Of a stretch of DNA of 64,000 nucleotides, positions 7,787 through 17,230 are shown in pieces. Origin of the DNA: Paenibacillaceae bacterium (GTDB lineage Bacteria; Bacillota; Bacilli; Paenibacillales; Paenibacillaceae); assembly GCA_004134985.1 (NCBI GenBank), contig REGQ01000010.1:1-64000 (forward strand), in the 5' to 3' direction. The translations under genes were made by a program, and so were the position numbers. The notes beneath the pieces are model-generated. The model was not told the DNA's origin and made no database searches. It saw nothing but the letters and a program-made list of their open reading frames with translations. Numbering within the stretch: the first letter of the stretch is position 1; each line of letters begins with the position of its first letter.

Positions 7787-9361
7787 TTAGCCCTGTCTTC
7801 TGAATTCATTCGGAGTCATGCCGTACGTCTCTTTAAATTGCCTGCTGAAATAAGGAAGATAGCGATAGCCGACGAGCGCGGCAACCTCATACACTTTGCT
7901 TGACGGATTCTCCAGCAATTCCCCCGCTTTCTCCATTCGCATTGCAACAACATATTCACTGTAAGGTTTGCCTGTCTGCTCCCTGAAGAGCAGCCCCAGA
8001 TAATTTGGAGAAAACGCAAAGTGATTGGCAATATGCCGCAGCGTAAGGTTTTCTTGCAAATTTTCCCGAACATAGTCAATAATATCGCGTACAAGCTTGC
8101 TGTTTTTGTTCAGTTTCTTCTGATTCAATTGCTCGGATATTTGGAAAAGCCGTCTTCTAAGCCACGAATGGATATCCGCGATTGTCTCAAACTGCAGCAA
8201 AATATCGAGATTTTTCAGTTCAATATCGAGAATATTAAACATATCCTCGTTCAGACTGTTTAGAAAGCCATCCAGCTTCATAAAAATGTACATAGCGAAA
8301 TTATAGGCCGAGAAGCGGGATCGCCAATTTTGCACTAAACGGAACAAAGCATCCAGTTCATCGTGAATGCCGACAAGATTATAATCCTTCATCGCGGCAA
8401 ACAAAGCATCCAATTGGATATCCAGGTGCTCGGCGTCTTTAATTTCCGTCATCGGGATACTGCTGGATTCAATCCACTTGCCCTTGCCAACAAACATTTT
8501 GTAGTCAAGCGCCGAGATGGCTTGCAGATACGATTCATGCAGCATCACGGGTTCATGGACAAATCCCCCGATTCCCCCGGTAATTGTAAAGGGGAACTGC
8601 GCCTGAATGTAGTCATTCAACTCCACAAGAACGGCATAGTTCCCCTTATTGCGCTCCAGCAGCAGCGCCATCCGCTGACCGCCCATCTTGCACACATGCT
8701 GGATGCCGTATTCCTGACATTTGGCATACACGCAATCGCGGAAACGGGTCAGTATGGCTTTCTTCTCACTGTCCGAATAATGATTCAACTTCCATGACCA
8801 ATCGTCCGGCTCCAGCACGGCGACGGCAACGGGCCAGACAATCGCGTTGGCACCGCTGTCATCCAACAGCATTTTCATATGCAACGGATCATTGGAGCCT
8901 TCCAGCAGCTGCTGCCAATATTCCTTCTGAATAATCGGCATCAGCCGTTTGTAGGCATGCTCCGCTTCCTGACGTTCCTTCTCCTGGTCAAGATCCTTCC
9001 TGATTGCAACCAGCGATCCGATCAGTTCCTGATCGTCTACCGGCTTCAGCACATAACTCCACGCATTGAGCGCAATCGCCGATTTCACATAATTAAATTC
9101 CTGGTGACCGCTAATAAAAATAATGCGCAGATCGCTTTTCTTCTCCAGTGCTCTTCTGGCAAGCTCCAGCCCGGTCATATTAGGCATATGAATGTCAGTA
9201 ATCAACAGGTCTACAGGCTGACGGTCCATAGCTTCCAACGCCAAAAAGCCGCTGTTCACGGCTTCCACAATTTCATATCCCAACTCACTCCAGGGAATAA
9301 AGGCTTCCATTGCTTGCAAATCCAGTAGTTCATCATCAACTAATACAATTTTGTACGCCAT
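7787..9361 (-). CDS. YesN-type response regulator with AraC DNA-binding domain
   Basis: A 524-residue regulator. The receiver domain (1-120) has the acidic pocket DDE (9-11), phospho-acceptor Asp56 (ITDIHMP) and the switch lysine in YVLKPVDD. A long helical middle region (about 135-415) separates it from a C-terminal AraC helix-turn-helix pair (about 420-523), ending in EVAALVGYRYLPYFSRQFKETYGMTPNEFR. It is paired with the kinase just downstream. Transcription probably comes from the importer operon, with reduced read-through past the hairpin at 9393-9426. Confidence 0.92.
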   Translation of the reverse strand: MAYKIVLVDDELLDLQAMEAFIPWSELGYEIVEAVNSGFLALEAMDRQPVDLLITDIHMPNMTGLELARRALEKKSDLRIIFISGHQEFNYVKSAIALNAWSYVLKPVDDQELIGSLVAIRKDLDQEKERQEAEHAYKRLMPIIQKEYWQQLLEGSNDPLHMKMLLDDSGANAIVWPVAVAVLEPDDWSWKLNHYSDSEKKAILTRFRDCVYAKCQEYGIQHVCKMGGQRMALLLERNKGNYAVLVELNDYIQAQFPFTITGGIGGFVHEPVMLHESYLQAISALDYKMFVGKGKWIESSSIPMTEIKDAEHLDIQLDALFAAMKDYNLVGIHDELDALFRLVQNWRSRFSAYNFAMYIFMKLDGFLNSLNEDMFNILDIELKNLDILLQFETIADIHSWLRRRLFQISEQLNQKKLNKNSKLVRDIIDYVRENLQENLTLRHIANHFAFSPNYLGLLFREQTGKPYSEYVVAMRMEKAGELLENPSSKVYEVAALVGYRYLPYFSRQFKETYGMTPNEFRRQG

Positions 9362-9392
9362 ACTGTCACCCTTCCCTGTTATTTCTAATAGG

Positions 9393-9426
9393 AAATCAGG
9401 ATATACGGGGAAGTATATCCTGATTT
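9393..9426 (-). promoter_or_regulatory. Stem-loop between binding-protein and two-component genes
   Basis: AAATCAGGATATAC pairs perfectly with GTATATCCTGATTT across a six-base loop. There is no T-run, so it looks like a 3' mRNA stabiliser or attenuator. It would give more binding protein than regulator from one operon. That role is inferred from position only. Confidence 0.6.
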
Positions 9427-9442
9427 ATGACAAATGGATGAA

Positions 9443-11104
9443 CTACTCGGCGGACATCCGCTGTAAATTTTCATGCCAAGCTTTCGTTTGGAATGCCAGA
9501 AGCTTTTCATATCCTGCATTTTGCGCATCGGCTTCCGCTTTATCAAGCACGCTAATGACTTCGTCAGCACTTTTCGCATAAAGCACCTTGGAGAACGTCT
9601 CGAGATAAATATCATTGATTTTTTGTTGAATGATTCCTTCATCGGAATCCGAAGGAGGAGCCATATTGATAAACGGCGTGCTGTTAAACTGTGTTTTCCA
9701 CGTAATTTCAGACTGCCATCTTGTCTCCCAATTGCGTTGTTCTTCCGGCAGCTGCATCTCAATGGCAGATTTGCGCGTATCGATAAATACGGTGTTTCCG
9801 TTCCACTGGAAGTTATTCGTTGTATTCATCAGTTCAGATACTTTATCCGCTTCCGCAAAATATTTGTCATTGAAGATCGGTCCGCCGTCTTCATTGGTCC
9901 CTTCCCAGTAAAGACCTTCCGGCCCCCAGAAAATAGTACGCTGCCCTTCTTCACCTGTATACCAGTCCAGGAATGCGAATATGCCTTCAGGGTTTTCATG
10001 ATTGGTCGTAATGACGCTGACGTTCCAGCCCAATTGCCCCCAATCGCCCGGCCACACTTTGTTTTTGTCTACTCCGTCATTATGAAGTGGCCACACCATC
10101 ATGAATCCAGGATGGTTCGGATCGGCCTCTTTCACCATGGAGTGCGCGCGTGAAGCGGTTTCCGTCGGGCTGGCAGCTGCGTATACAGCAACTCTGTCGG
10201 AGTAAATTCTCTCTTTCACTTGATCCTCTGTTTGCGTCAAAGCATCTTGTGTAATCAGCTTCTCACTGAACAACTTATTGGCATACTGCATCGTTTCCCG
10301 GTAAACAGGATTAGCAAACAGCGATGTCAGCTTGTCGCCTTCCGGAACGCCCCGCATGGAGACATAAGTAGTCGGGAAATCATTGGCAAACCCGGAAACC
10401 ATCAGTTCAATGCCTTGTCCGTCAATGCCTGGATCATAGGGAACGACGCTCGAGTCATACGTATCCTTAACCCGTTTCAAATATTCATAAAGGTCATCAA
10501 AGGTTTCCAGCTTCGGACTGCCAAGCTCTTCATAAATTCGTTTGTTGACCACATAGCCGGAGTTGCCGTTTGGCTGGGTGGTGTACCAGTTCGGAAATTG
10601 GTATATCTTACCGTCCGGAGAACGCAACAGATTGATGGTCGATTCCCCGACCCATTCCTTCATATTCGGGTATTTATCAAGCCAGTCGTCGAATGGCACG
10701 AGCATGCCCGCTTCACGAAGCCTCTCGACATCGGAGGTGCGATCCAGCCAGATGACGTCAGGCAGTGTCTTGGAGGCGATCATCGTGCTCAGTTTCTGCT
10801 GGGCGTTGCCGCCCGACTGGATCGAGGTAACATTAACTTTCTTGTTCTCTTTGATCCATCCGGTAGCCGCATCTTCGCCCCACGAATTCATTGTATACCA
10901 GTCATAATGGCCATAAAAACTGAATTCGATCGGCGTCTCGCCGAATGCAAAGCCGCTGTCTGTTTCTGTTGCGGCATTGCCTTCTTTGCCGGATTGGCCG
11001 TTATTGCCTGTACCCCCGTTATCGGTATTTCGGCTGCACCCGGCCAGTGCCAGGGAGGCAGTCAACGTGAGCGCAGCGAGCAGCAATGTTGCTTTCTTCA
11101 TCAT
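9443..11104 (-). CDS. Sugar ABC transporter substrate-binding lipoprotein (LplA-type)
   Basis: An extracellular binding protein of about 553 residues, anchored by a lipobox (LALAGC) about 20 residues in, followed by a low-complexity Gly/Asn linker. The length and the FDDWLDKYPNMKEW-like region fit the large CUT1 binding proteins of Paenibacillus for oligosaccharides. The open frame begins at a TTG (11128), but that codon precedes the ribosome site. AAAGGGG lies 8 bp before a GTG at 11110 and 14 bp before the ATG at 11104, so the true start is one of those two. It is third in an operon after two permease genes. The substrate is unknown. The neighbouring GH8 and GH4 genes suggest a beta-glucan fragment. 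Confidence 0.88.
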   Translation of the reverse strand: MMKKATLLLAALTLTASLALAGCSRNTDNGGTGNNGQSGKEGNAATETDSGFAFGETPIEFSFYGHYDWYTMNSWGEDAATGWIKENKKVNVTSIQSGGNAQQKLSTMIASKTLPDVIWLDRTSDVERLREAGMLVPFDDWLDKYPNMKEWVGESTINLLRSPDGKIYQFPNWYTTQPNGNSGYVVNKRIYEELGSPKLETFDDLYEYLKRVKDTYDSSVVPYDPGIDGQGIELMVSGFANDFPTTYVSMRGVPEGDKLTSLFANPVYRETMQYANKLFSEKLITQDALTQTEDQVKERIYSDRVAVYAAASPTETASRAHSMVKEADPNHPGFMMVWPLHNDGVDKNKVWPGDWGQLGWNVSVITTNHENPEGIFAFLDWYTGEEGQRTIFWGPEGLYWEGTNEDGGPIFNDKYFAEADKVSELMNTTNNFQWNGNTVFIDTRKSAIEMQLPEEQRNWETRWQSEITWKTQFNSTPFINMAPPSDSDEGIIQQKINDIYLETFSKVLYAKSADEVISVLDKAEADAQNAGYEKLLAFQTKAWHENLQRMSAE

Positions 11105-11162
11105 ACCCACTAGTAAAACCCCTTTCAATTCTTTTTTATGTTTAAAGCATCAACGCTTCAAA

Positions 11163-12062
11163 CTACTCTTTGAGCGAGCCGATCAACACGCCTTTCACAA
11201 AATACTTCTGCACGAAAGGATAGACCAGCATGATCGGAATTGTCGCGACCATCATTGTCGCCATCGATAACGATTTTGTCGTAATATTGCTTTTCATCCG
11301 CGACATGGCCGCTTTGGCCGCTGAATTCATCTGCGACGTCTGTTCACTCATAATATTGGAATTCAATATTTGCTGCAGCTTGGTCTGAATCGGCAGCAAT
11401 TCGGCCTTGTTGATGAAGATGCTGGGGGTAAACCAGTCATTCCAATGATAGACCGCCGTAAAAAGCGACAGCGTGGCAATAACAGGACCTGATAGCGGCA
11501 GCGCGATTCGGAACAGCACTCCCCAATTGGTGCTGCCATCGATCTTGGCGGATTCCTCCAGCCCGTCAGGCAAACCGAGAAAGAAAGTACGGAATATAAT
11601 CATATTCCAGACGCTTATAACTCCCGGAATGACCATTACCCAGAAGCTGTCCATCATACCCAGCTCGCGAATGAGCAGGAAGTAAGGAATTAGACCGCCG
11701 CTGAAGTACATGGTGATAATACAGATAATCATATAGTACTTTTTATTCAACAGTTCTTTTCTGGACATGCCGTATGCGAAAATCGCGGTGCACAGAATGG
11801 AAAGGAATGTACCCACAATCGTTCTCAGAACGGAGATGATAAACCCGTCGATCAGCCGACTGTCTTTGAATACAATTCTATAGTTATCCAGCGTGAAATC
11901 GCGCGGCCAGAAGGTGACGCCTCCCATGGCGGTATCCATGCCGTTGTTGAATGAGATGACCGCGGAGTTCCAGAATGGATAGAACGTCACGAATCCAAGA
12001 ATAGTCAGAAAGATATAAATGAATGCGTACATGAACCTGTCGCCTACACTAAGTTTCAACAT
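11163..12062 (-). CDS. Sugar ABC transporter permease, LplC/YtcP type
   Basis: A 299-residue inner-membrane permease with about six membrane segments. The cytoplasmic EAA loop reads EESAKIDGSTNWGVLFRIALP near residue 180. This loop docks to the ATPase. The C-terminal GVLIGSLKE tail is typical of the family. It is encoded 37 bp after its partner permease and just before the binding-protein gene. GGAGGGG lies about 11 bp before the ATG. Confidence 0.92.
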   Translation of the reverse strand: MLKLSVGDRFMYAFIYIFLTILGFVTFYPFWNSAVISFNNGMDTAMGGVTFWPRDFTLDNYRIVFKDSRLIDGFIISVLRTIVGTFLSILCTAIFAYGMSRKELLNKKYYMIICIITMYFSGGLIPYFLLIRELGMMDSFWVMVIPGVISVWNMIIFRTFFLGLPDGLEESAKIDGSTNWGVLFRIALPLSGPVIATLSLFTAVYHWNDWFTPSIFINKAELLPIQTKLQQILNSNIMSEQTSQMNSAAKAAMSRMKSNITTKSLSMATMMVATIPIMLVYPFVQKYFVKGVLIGSLKE

Positions 12063-12099
12063 GCCTGCTCGGCCCCTCCCTCTCTGTCAGCCTTTGCTT

Positions 12100-13053
12100 C
12101 TACCATAAACTGTTCCCGCTCTTCCGTGCGGCATAATTGGCCATAGCCAACAACCCGACACTGATAATCGCTTTGAACAGTCCGATTGCGGTGGCATAAG
12201 AGTATCGCTGGTTCTGTATCCCGATGCGGTACACGTATACATCGATGACATCCGATACTTCTCGAATTCCCGCATTGGCGAGCAATAGTATGTCTTCAAA
12301 CCCGGCGCTTAGCAGATTGCCGATCGCCAGAATACTGAAAATGACAATGACTGGCAAAATGGATGGAATGGTGATCAGGTACATCTGCTTGAAGCGGCTT
12401 GCGCCATCAATGGCTGCAGCTTCATACAGTTGGGGATTGACGCCGGCAATGGCCGCCAAATAAATGATTGAGCCGAACCCGATGCCCTTCCACACATCGG
12501 TCAGGACAAGAATGCTCCAGAAATATTGAGGAAGCGCCAGAAAATTGATTGGTTCGTCAACTAGCCGCAACTGTACCAATAGCATATTTATACTGCCATT
12601 GTCGGTCGACAGCATCGAGGATACCATTCCTGCCACGATAACCCAGGACATGAAATGCGGCAAATAGCTGACGGTTTGGATAATCCGTTTGAAAGCCATC
12701 TTTCGAACCTCGTTCAACATCAATGCAAGTACAATTGGCGCCGGAAATCCGATGACAAGCTTCAGCACGCTGATGACGATCGTATTGCGGATAATCCGGT
12801 TGAAGTCGGGGTCGTTGAAGAAAGCTGCGAAATGTTTGAATCCAACCCAAGGACTCGCCAGAAAACCTTTGAACAAATTGTAATCCTGAAATCCCAATAA
12901 GACCCCGTACATCGGGATATATTGAAAAACAATGATCAGAATGAGCGCAGGTATAACCATAAGCTGGATATCCCACTGCCTGATGAGCCGACTGAAATAC
13001 GTTTTCTTATGAATTGCGGGCTCGCTCTTCAAGACCGGTAAAGGACGCGCCAT
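12100..13053 (-). CDS. Sugar ABC transporter permease, LplB type
   Basis: A permease of about 317 residues with six membrane segments. The EAA loop reads YEAAAIDGASRFKQMYLITIP near the last third. It is the first gene of the importer operon. I prefer the ATG at 13053: AAGGGAG lies 7 bp before it. The ATG at 13095 has no ribosome site and overlaps a TATAAT box that is better read as the promoter -10 element. No ATPase gene follows, so the importer must use a shared ATPase. Confidence 0.9.
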   Translation of the reverse strand: MARPLPVLKSEPAIHKKTYFSRLIRQWDIQLMVIPALILIIVFQYIPMYGVLLGFQDYNLFKGFLASPWVGFKHFAAFFNDPDFNRIIRNTIVISVLKLVIGFPAPIVLALMLNEVRKMAFKRIIQTVSYLPHFMSWVIVAGMVSSMLSTDNGSINMLLVQLRLVDEPINFLALPQYFWSILVLTDVWKGIGFGSIIYLAAIAGVNPQLYEAAAIDGASRFKQMYLITIPSILPVIVIFSILAIGNLLSAGFEDILLLANAGIREVSDVIDVYVYRIGIQNQRYSYATAIGLFKAIISVGLLAMANYAARKSGNSLW

Positions 13054-13093
13054 TCCAATTCTCCCTTCATCTGGAATTTGTTTGTTGTCACTC

Positions 13094-13099
13094 ATTATA
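13094..13099 (-). promoter_or_regulatory. Candidate -10 box of the importer operon
   Basis: On the minus strand a perfect TATAAT lies about 40 bp before the chosen ATG at 13053. No good -35 box is seen 16-18 bp upstream, which fits an activator-dependent promoter such as one driven by the adjacent YesN regulator. Confidence 0.4.
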
Positions 13100-13353
13100 T
13101 CGATTTGCCCGGAGGGAGAACTACTTGCTTTCTCAACGAAATATGATAATTATTAATTATTCATTGATTTCTATCATGCCATTGACGAAATACGCTGCCC
13201 TGTCCGCTATGCAAATGTGAAATACGTATACTAAAAAGAGCACTTCCCCCGCCTTCGACAGCTATTTGAAGGACGTTTGCCAATCAAGCCAATTACAGAC
13301 AAGAATGTATCGTATCTACTCATTGTTTTTATTGTGCGAACATTTATGATATT

Positions 13354-13379
13354 GGTGAAACAAAAAATCTTTTTTCACC
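13354..13379. promoter_or_regulatory. Inverted repeat in the divergent control region
   Basis: GGTGAAA (13354-13360) is repeated inversely as TTTCACC (13373-13379) with an A/T-rich middle. It lies about 135 bp before the beta-helix gene and about 300 bp before the importer operon. An operator is the likeliest role, but a terminator-like fold is also possible. Confidence 0.4.
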
Positions 13380-13447
13380 TCAGCAAGCCATTGGCCGCAG
13401 TATCGAATTTCGAATTGTGATTGGGGGAGGTGATCATATTAAATTAA

Positions 13448-13461
13448 TGTAAGCGCTATCA
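13448..13461 (+). promoter_or_regulatory. Catabolite-responsive element (cre)
   Basis: TGTAAGCGCTATCA matches the CcpA-box consensus TGWAANCGNTNWCA at every position. It lies 52 bp before the start of the secreted beta-helix protein, most likely at or just after the transcription start. CcpA would repress the gene when preferred sugars are present. Confidence 0.8.
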
Positions 13462-13512
13462 ATAAATACAACACAACTGGTTAGCAACCAAACAAAAGGA
13501 GGTAATTTAGCA

Positions 13513-16500
13513 ATGTTACAACCTTACCGAAGAGCATGGAAATACCTCATTATCTTCACACTGTTGTTCACAAGTGTAGTTATCGCAGGACCAGGGCAAA
13601 CGGCCCATGCGGCCGATCCGGCTCCGAACTGGCAATTAATCGATCCGAAATATCCGACAACCGACACTATCGTGGCTGCTTATAATGTTCAAGATTTCGG
13701 CGCGACCGGCGATGGTGTGACGGATGTCACCGCTACGTTCCAGATGCTGCTCGATTCACTCGACAGACTCGGCGGCGGCACCTTGTTCGTTCCGGAAGGC
13801 AAATATGTCATTCGCGGCAATTTGGAAATTCCGAAGGGCATTACGATTCGCGGCGAATGGAGCAAGCCTGTGAAGGGGCAACCGATTCAAGGCACGATTT
13901 TAATGGCTTATGCCGGCCGGGGCAACGAGAATGCGACACCATTCATTACGATGGTGTCATCCTCCGCCGTCATGGATATTGCAGTCTGGTATCCGGAACA
14001 GCTTCCGAACGCCATTACGGCGTATCCGCCAACTATACTTATTGGCAAACCTAACTATTTTGGCAATGAATATGCCAATGTCAAGAACGTTACGCTGGTC
14101 AATGCTTATTCCGGCATTATTTTCTCGCGCCAGAACGGCGGAGCCGGCCCGGTCATTAACGGCGTCTACGGCACACCGCTGTCCCGCGGCATCGAATTCG
14201 ACAATATGGTAGACGTCGGCCGCATTGACTGGGTTGATTTTGCGCCCGAGTATTGGTCAGGCTCAGGGCTTGCGAATGCGCCTGCTCCGAACGGCGCCTT
14301 CAAAACGTGGATTTACAACAACGGAACGGGTATTGTTATGAGAAGAAACGACTGGTCGTACACAACCAACGTCACAATTGACGGCTATAACGTCGGTTAT
14401 CTCTCAGGCATGTCGGTCACGACGCCCGGATCGATCCCGAACGGACATCATTACAATCTGAACTTCATCCGCAACAAAACGGCCATCAAATTCGACGGCG
14501 TGAACAACGTTGGCATCATGTTCACCAAAGTATCGATCGATCAGAGCGAAACCGGTATCCTGGTCGGACCGAATACAGGGGGCGTAGTTCAGCTTAGTGC
14601 CACCAGCATTAATGCCGTGAACGCGATCGCGGTCGATGCGACCTCCCAGACCAGAATTGCGATGCAGCAAGGAACGGTCGCAGCCGGAACGGTCAATATT
14701 AACGGTGGAACATTCACCGCCAGCAACTCCGATTTTAACAACGCTGCGCCGCAAATTGTGCTCGGTACGGAGGCGCGAGGAAACATTGTCGGCAATCGCT
14801 TCGCAAGCCCCGTCAACATCGTAAACAATTCCCGCTATGCGACGAATATCGACCATACACCAACTGTCGTGAAGCCGTTGCCGGCTTTCCCGACCATTAC
14901 GCCGGAGACGCATAAGCCGACGCGCAAAGCACTCTACGTCGCGACGAATGCGCCGTTCAACGCTGTCGGCAACGGAACCACGAACAACACGACCGCGATT
15001 CAGAACGCGCTTAATCAGGCGGGGGCGGACGGCGGCGGCGTAGTGTTCTTGCCGCCTGGCAAATACAAGGTGCTCGGCAATCTTACGATTCCTTCCGGCG
15101 TCGAGCTTAAAGGCTCTTCTGACGTAAGCACCGTGCCGACAGGTCAGGGAAGCACGCTCGAAGTCTATGCCGGGCGCGGCAGCGCGACCGGGACGCCATT
15201 TCTGAGCGTATCAGCGAACAGTGGCGTCAGAGGACTTACCTTCAACTACCCGGAGCAGGATGCGTCGGTATCGCTGAATGTCGCTCCCTATCCTTATATG
15301 ATCCGGGCGACAGGCAGCAATGCCTATATCATTAACATCGGGATGCGCGCAGCCTATAACGGGATCGATCTATTCACGAACAAGACGGATAACCATTACG
15401 TCGACTCCTTGGCCGGCCATGCATTCAAGAACGCGATCCGCATCGGCGGCGGCGCGGTGAATGGTAAAGTCAACAACTTGCAGTTTAACGTGATCGCGTT
15501 CGCGGCAGGCCGCGAATCCAAATTCGGCAGCTGGCCGAACTCTCCGATTGGCGACAACAGCCCGATCTATGCCTATGCGGCCAACAATCTGGATTTCATG
15601 ATTGTAGGCAACGTTGTGAACCAGACCTTGTTCAACGACTTCCACTTCGGCTCGGCAAGAGGACTTGTACTGACACAGGAGAGCGGTACGGGCCCGACTG
15701 GCAAGAGTCTTGGTCTCGGCATTGACGGCGCAACCAAGGCGATCGTGTTCGAGTCGATGGGCGCAGGCGGGTTCGACTTTATCAATACGCAGCTTGTCTC
15801 ATTCGGCGATTTCGCAACAACGCGCTACTTGGAGACAGGACCTGGCTTCAGCGGCGAGTCGACGTTCTTCAGCGCAGATTTCTGGGGCCAGCCCAAATAC
15901 GGCGTCGACATCAATGCCGGCACGATTGCAATCCAACTGGGCAACTTCGAAAATGCGGGCAGCTTGGGCTTCTCCAGGCTAAACACCGGACAATTGAAGC
16001 TCGATACGACCGTCGTGGCCAATACACCTGCGTTCGCCAACGCTGGCAAAGAAGGACAGCTGCACGTTCAATCGTCGCTGCTCAATCCGACGGGCTTAAT
16101 TGTTGGTAACTTCGCGTCGTGGAAAAACAACCTGTCGCTCAACCCGAGCATGGCGGTGCCGATCGGTTCTTACATTTCGCTGAAGGCTGTCGCGAATAAT
16201 CTGTTCGTGTCCGCGGATAGCGCCGGAGCCAATCCGCTAATTGCCAACAAAGCGACTGTTGGCCTGTCCGAGCAGTTCAAGATCGTCGATGCCGGCCCCG
16301 GATTGATCGCGCTGCAATCGACGGTGAACAACAAATATGTTACGACAGGTAGCGGCGGCGGGAGCCCGCTCATTGCAAGTCAGACAACGATTGGAGCGGC
16401 GGAACGATTCCAATGGATTGCCAACTCTGACGGCACCATCTCGCTTATGGCCAACATTAATAGCAGGTATGTCGTTGCAGAAGGCGGCGGCGCATCAGCA

Positions 16501-16995
16501 CTTATCGCAAATCGACTGTCAGCTGGCCCATGGGAGAAATTCCAAGCCAACGTGCTCAAATTGGTAGACGGCGGCATCTATCGCATTACAGCGAAGCATA
16601 GTGGCAAGGTGATCGATGTTAAAGATAATTCGATGGCCGATGGTGGCGCAATTCAGCAGTGGAGCTGGGGGAATACGAATAATCAGAAGTGGAAGGTAAA
16701 CTCGGTTGGCGGCGGCTATTACACGCTGAGCGCCGTCAGCAGCAACAAGGCGCTGGAAGTGAGCGGTGCATCGACGGGTGTAGGCGCCGCACTGCTGCAA
16801 AGAACGTACTCGGGTGCCACGAACCAGCAGTGGCTGATCGAGGACGCCGGCGATAATTACTTCCGTATCGTTGCCAGACACAGCGGCAAGGTCGTCGACG
16901 TGTCGGGCGTGTCTCTGACCGATGGCGCGATTTTGCACCAATGGGACTGGGGAAATGCAGACAATCAGAAGTGGCTTTTTGCATTGCAGCCGTAA
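13513..16995 (+). CDS. Secreted double beta-helix glycosidase (GH55/pectate-lyase-like) with fascin and ricin-type domains
   Basis: A 1160-residue exported protein with a signal peptide (1 to about 33, ending AHAADP). Two homologous right-handed beta-helix modules follow. One starts VQDFGATGDGVTD (about 57), the other NAVGNGTTNNTTAIQ (about 480). Each opens with the pectate-lyase-3 signature and a GGGxxFxPxGKY box. Two such helices in one chain are the layout of GH55 beta-1,3-glucanases, so laminarin-like substrates are a reasonable guess. Residues about 875-1015 are a fascin-like beta-trefoil with YVxxxxGGxxPLIA repeats. Residues 1018-1160 are a ricin-type beta-trefoil (CBM13-like) with QQWSW, NQKW and NQQW motifs. 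AAAGGAGG lies 10 bp before the ATG, and a cre box lies upstream. I cannot fix the catalytic residues, so GH55 remains tentative. Confidence 0.8.
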   Translation: MLQPYRRAWKYLIIFTLLFTSVVIAGPGQTAHAADPAPNWQLIDPKYPTTDTIVAAYNVQDFGATGDGVTDVTATFQMLLDSLDRLGGGTLFVPEGKYVIRGNLEIPKGITIRGEWSKPVKGQPIQGTILMAYAGRGNENATPFITMVSSSAVMDIAVWYPEQLPNAITAYPPTILIGKPNYFGNEYANVKNVTLVNAYSGIIFSRQNGGAGPVINGVYGTPLSRGIEFDNMVDVGRIDWVDFAPEYWSGSGLANAPAPNGAFKTWIYNNGTGIVMRRNDWSYTTNVTIDGYNVGYLSGMSVTTPGSIPNGHHYNLNFIRNKTAIKFDGVNNVGIMFTKVSIDQSETGILVGPNTGGVVQLSATSINAVNAIAVDATSQTRIAMQQGTVAAGTVNINGGTFTASNSDFNNAAPQIVLGTEARGNIVGNRFASPVNIVNNSRYATNIDHTPTVVKPLPAFPTITPETHKPTRKALYVATNAPFNAVGNGTTNNTTAIQNALNQAGADGGGVVFLPPGKYKVLGNLTIPSGVELKGSSDVSTVPTGQGSTLEVYAGRGSATGTPFLSVSANSGVRGLTFNYPEQDASVSLNVAPYPYMIRATGSNAYIINIGMRAAYNGIDLFTNKTDNHYVDSLAGHAFKNAIRIGGGAVNGKVNNLQFNVIAFAAGRESKFGSWPNSPIGDNSPIYAYAANNLDFMIVGNVVNQTLFNDFHFGSARGLVLTQESGTGPTGKSLGLGIDGATKAIVFESMGAGGFDFINTQLVSFGDFATTRYLETGPGFSGESTFFSADFWGQPKYGVDINAGTIAIQLGNFENAGSLGFSRLNTGQLKLDTTVVANTPAFANAGKEGQLHVQSSLLNPTGLIVGNFASWKNNLSLNPSMAVPIGSYISLKAVANNLFVSADSAGANPLIANKATVGLSEQFKIVDAGPGLIALQSTVNNKYVTTGSGGGSPLIASQTTIGAAERFQWIANSDGTISLMANINSRYVVAEGGGASALIANRLSAGPWEKFQANVLKLVDGGIYRITAKHSGKVIDVKDNSMADGGAIQQWSWGNTNNQKWKVNSVGGGYYTLSAVSSNKALEVSGASTGVGAALLQRTYSGATNQQWLIEDAGDNYFRIVARHSGKVVDVSGVSLTDGAILHQWDWGNADNQKWLFALQP

Positions 16996-17001
16996 GTTTT
17001 T

Positions 17002-17128
17002 GGCGCTGGCGGTAACGTGTTAGCGCGGCGGTTATCACATTCAAGAGCATGAGCGCAAGCTTTAGGGCGCTGGCGGTAACGTGTTAGCGCAGCGGTGTCA
17101 CATTCAAGAGCATGAGCGCAAGCTCTAG
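17002..17128. repeat. Direct repeat of 64 bp carrying REP-like dyads
   Basis: Two near-identical units (17002-17065 and 17066-17128) sit directly after the beta-helix gene. Each contains a dyad of the form GCGCTG-N12-TAGCGC (17003-17026 and 17067-17090). Related dyads recur at 43571-43592 and 43621-43642, so this is a dispersed genomic repeat family. Confidence 0.75.
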
Positions 17129-17160
17129 GACGAAGTCGGTCCTGGAGCTTTGCGCTTTTG
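17115..17160 (+). terminator. Intrinsic terminator of the beta-helix gene
   Basis: AGCGCAAGCTCTAGGAC pairs with GTCCTGGAGCTTTGCGCT (small bulge) and is followed by TTTT. It overlaps the end of the second 64-bp repeat, so the repeat supplies one arm of the terminator. Confidence 0.75.
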
Positions 17161-17230
17161 CTTCATATTGGCTTGGGCCAGATCGGAAGTGTGCTACCCG
17201 TACTTGGAGCGTGCTGCCACCTTGGCACTT

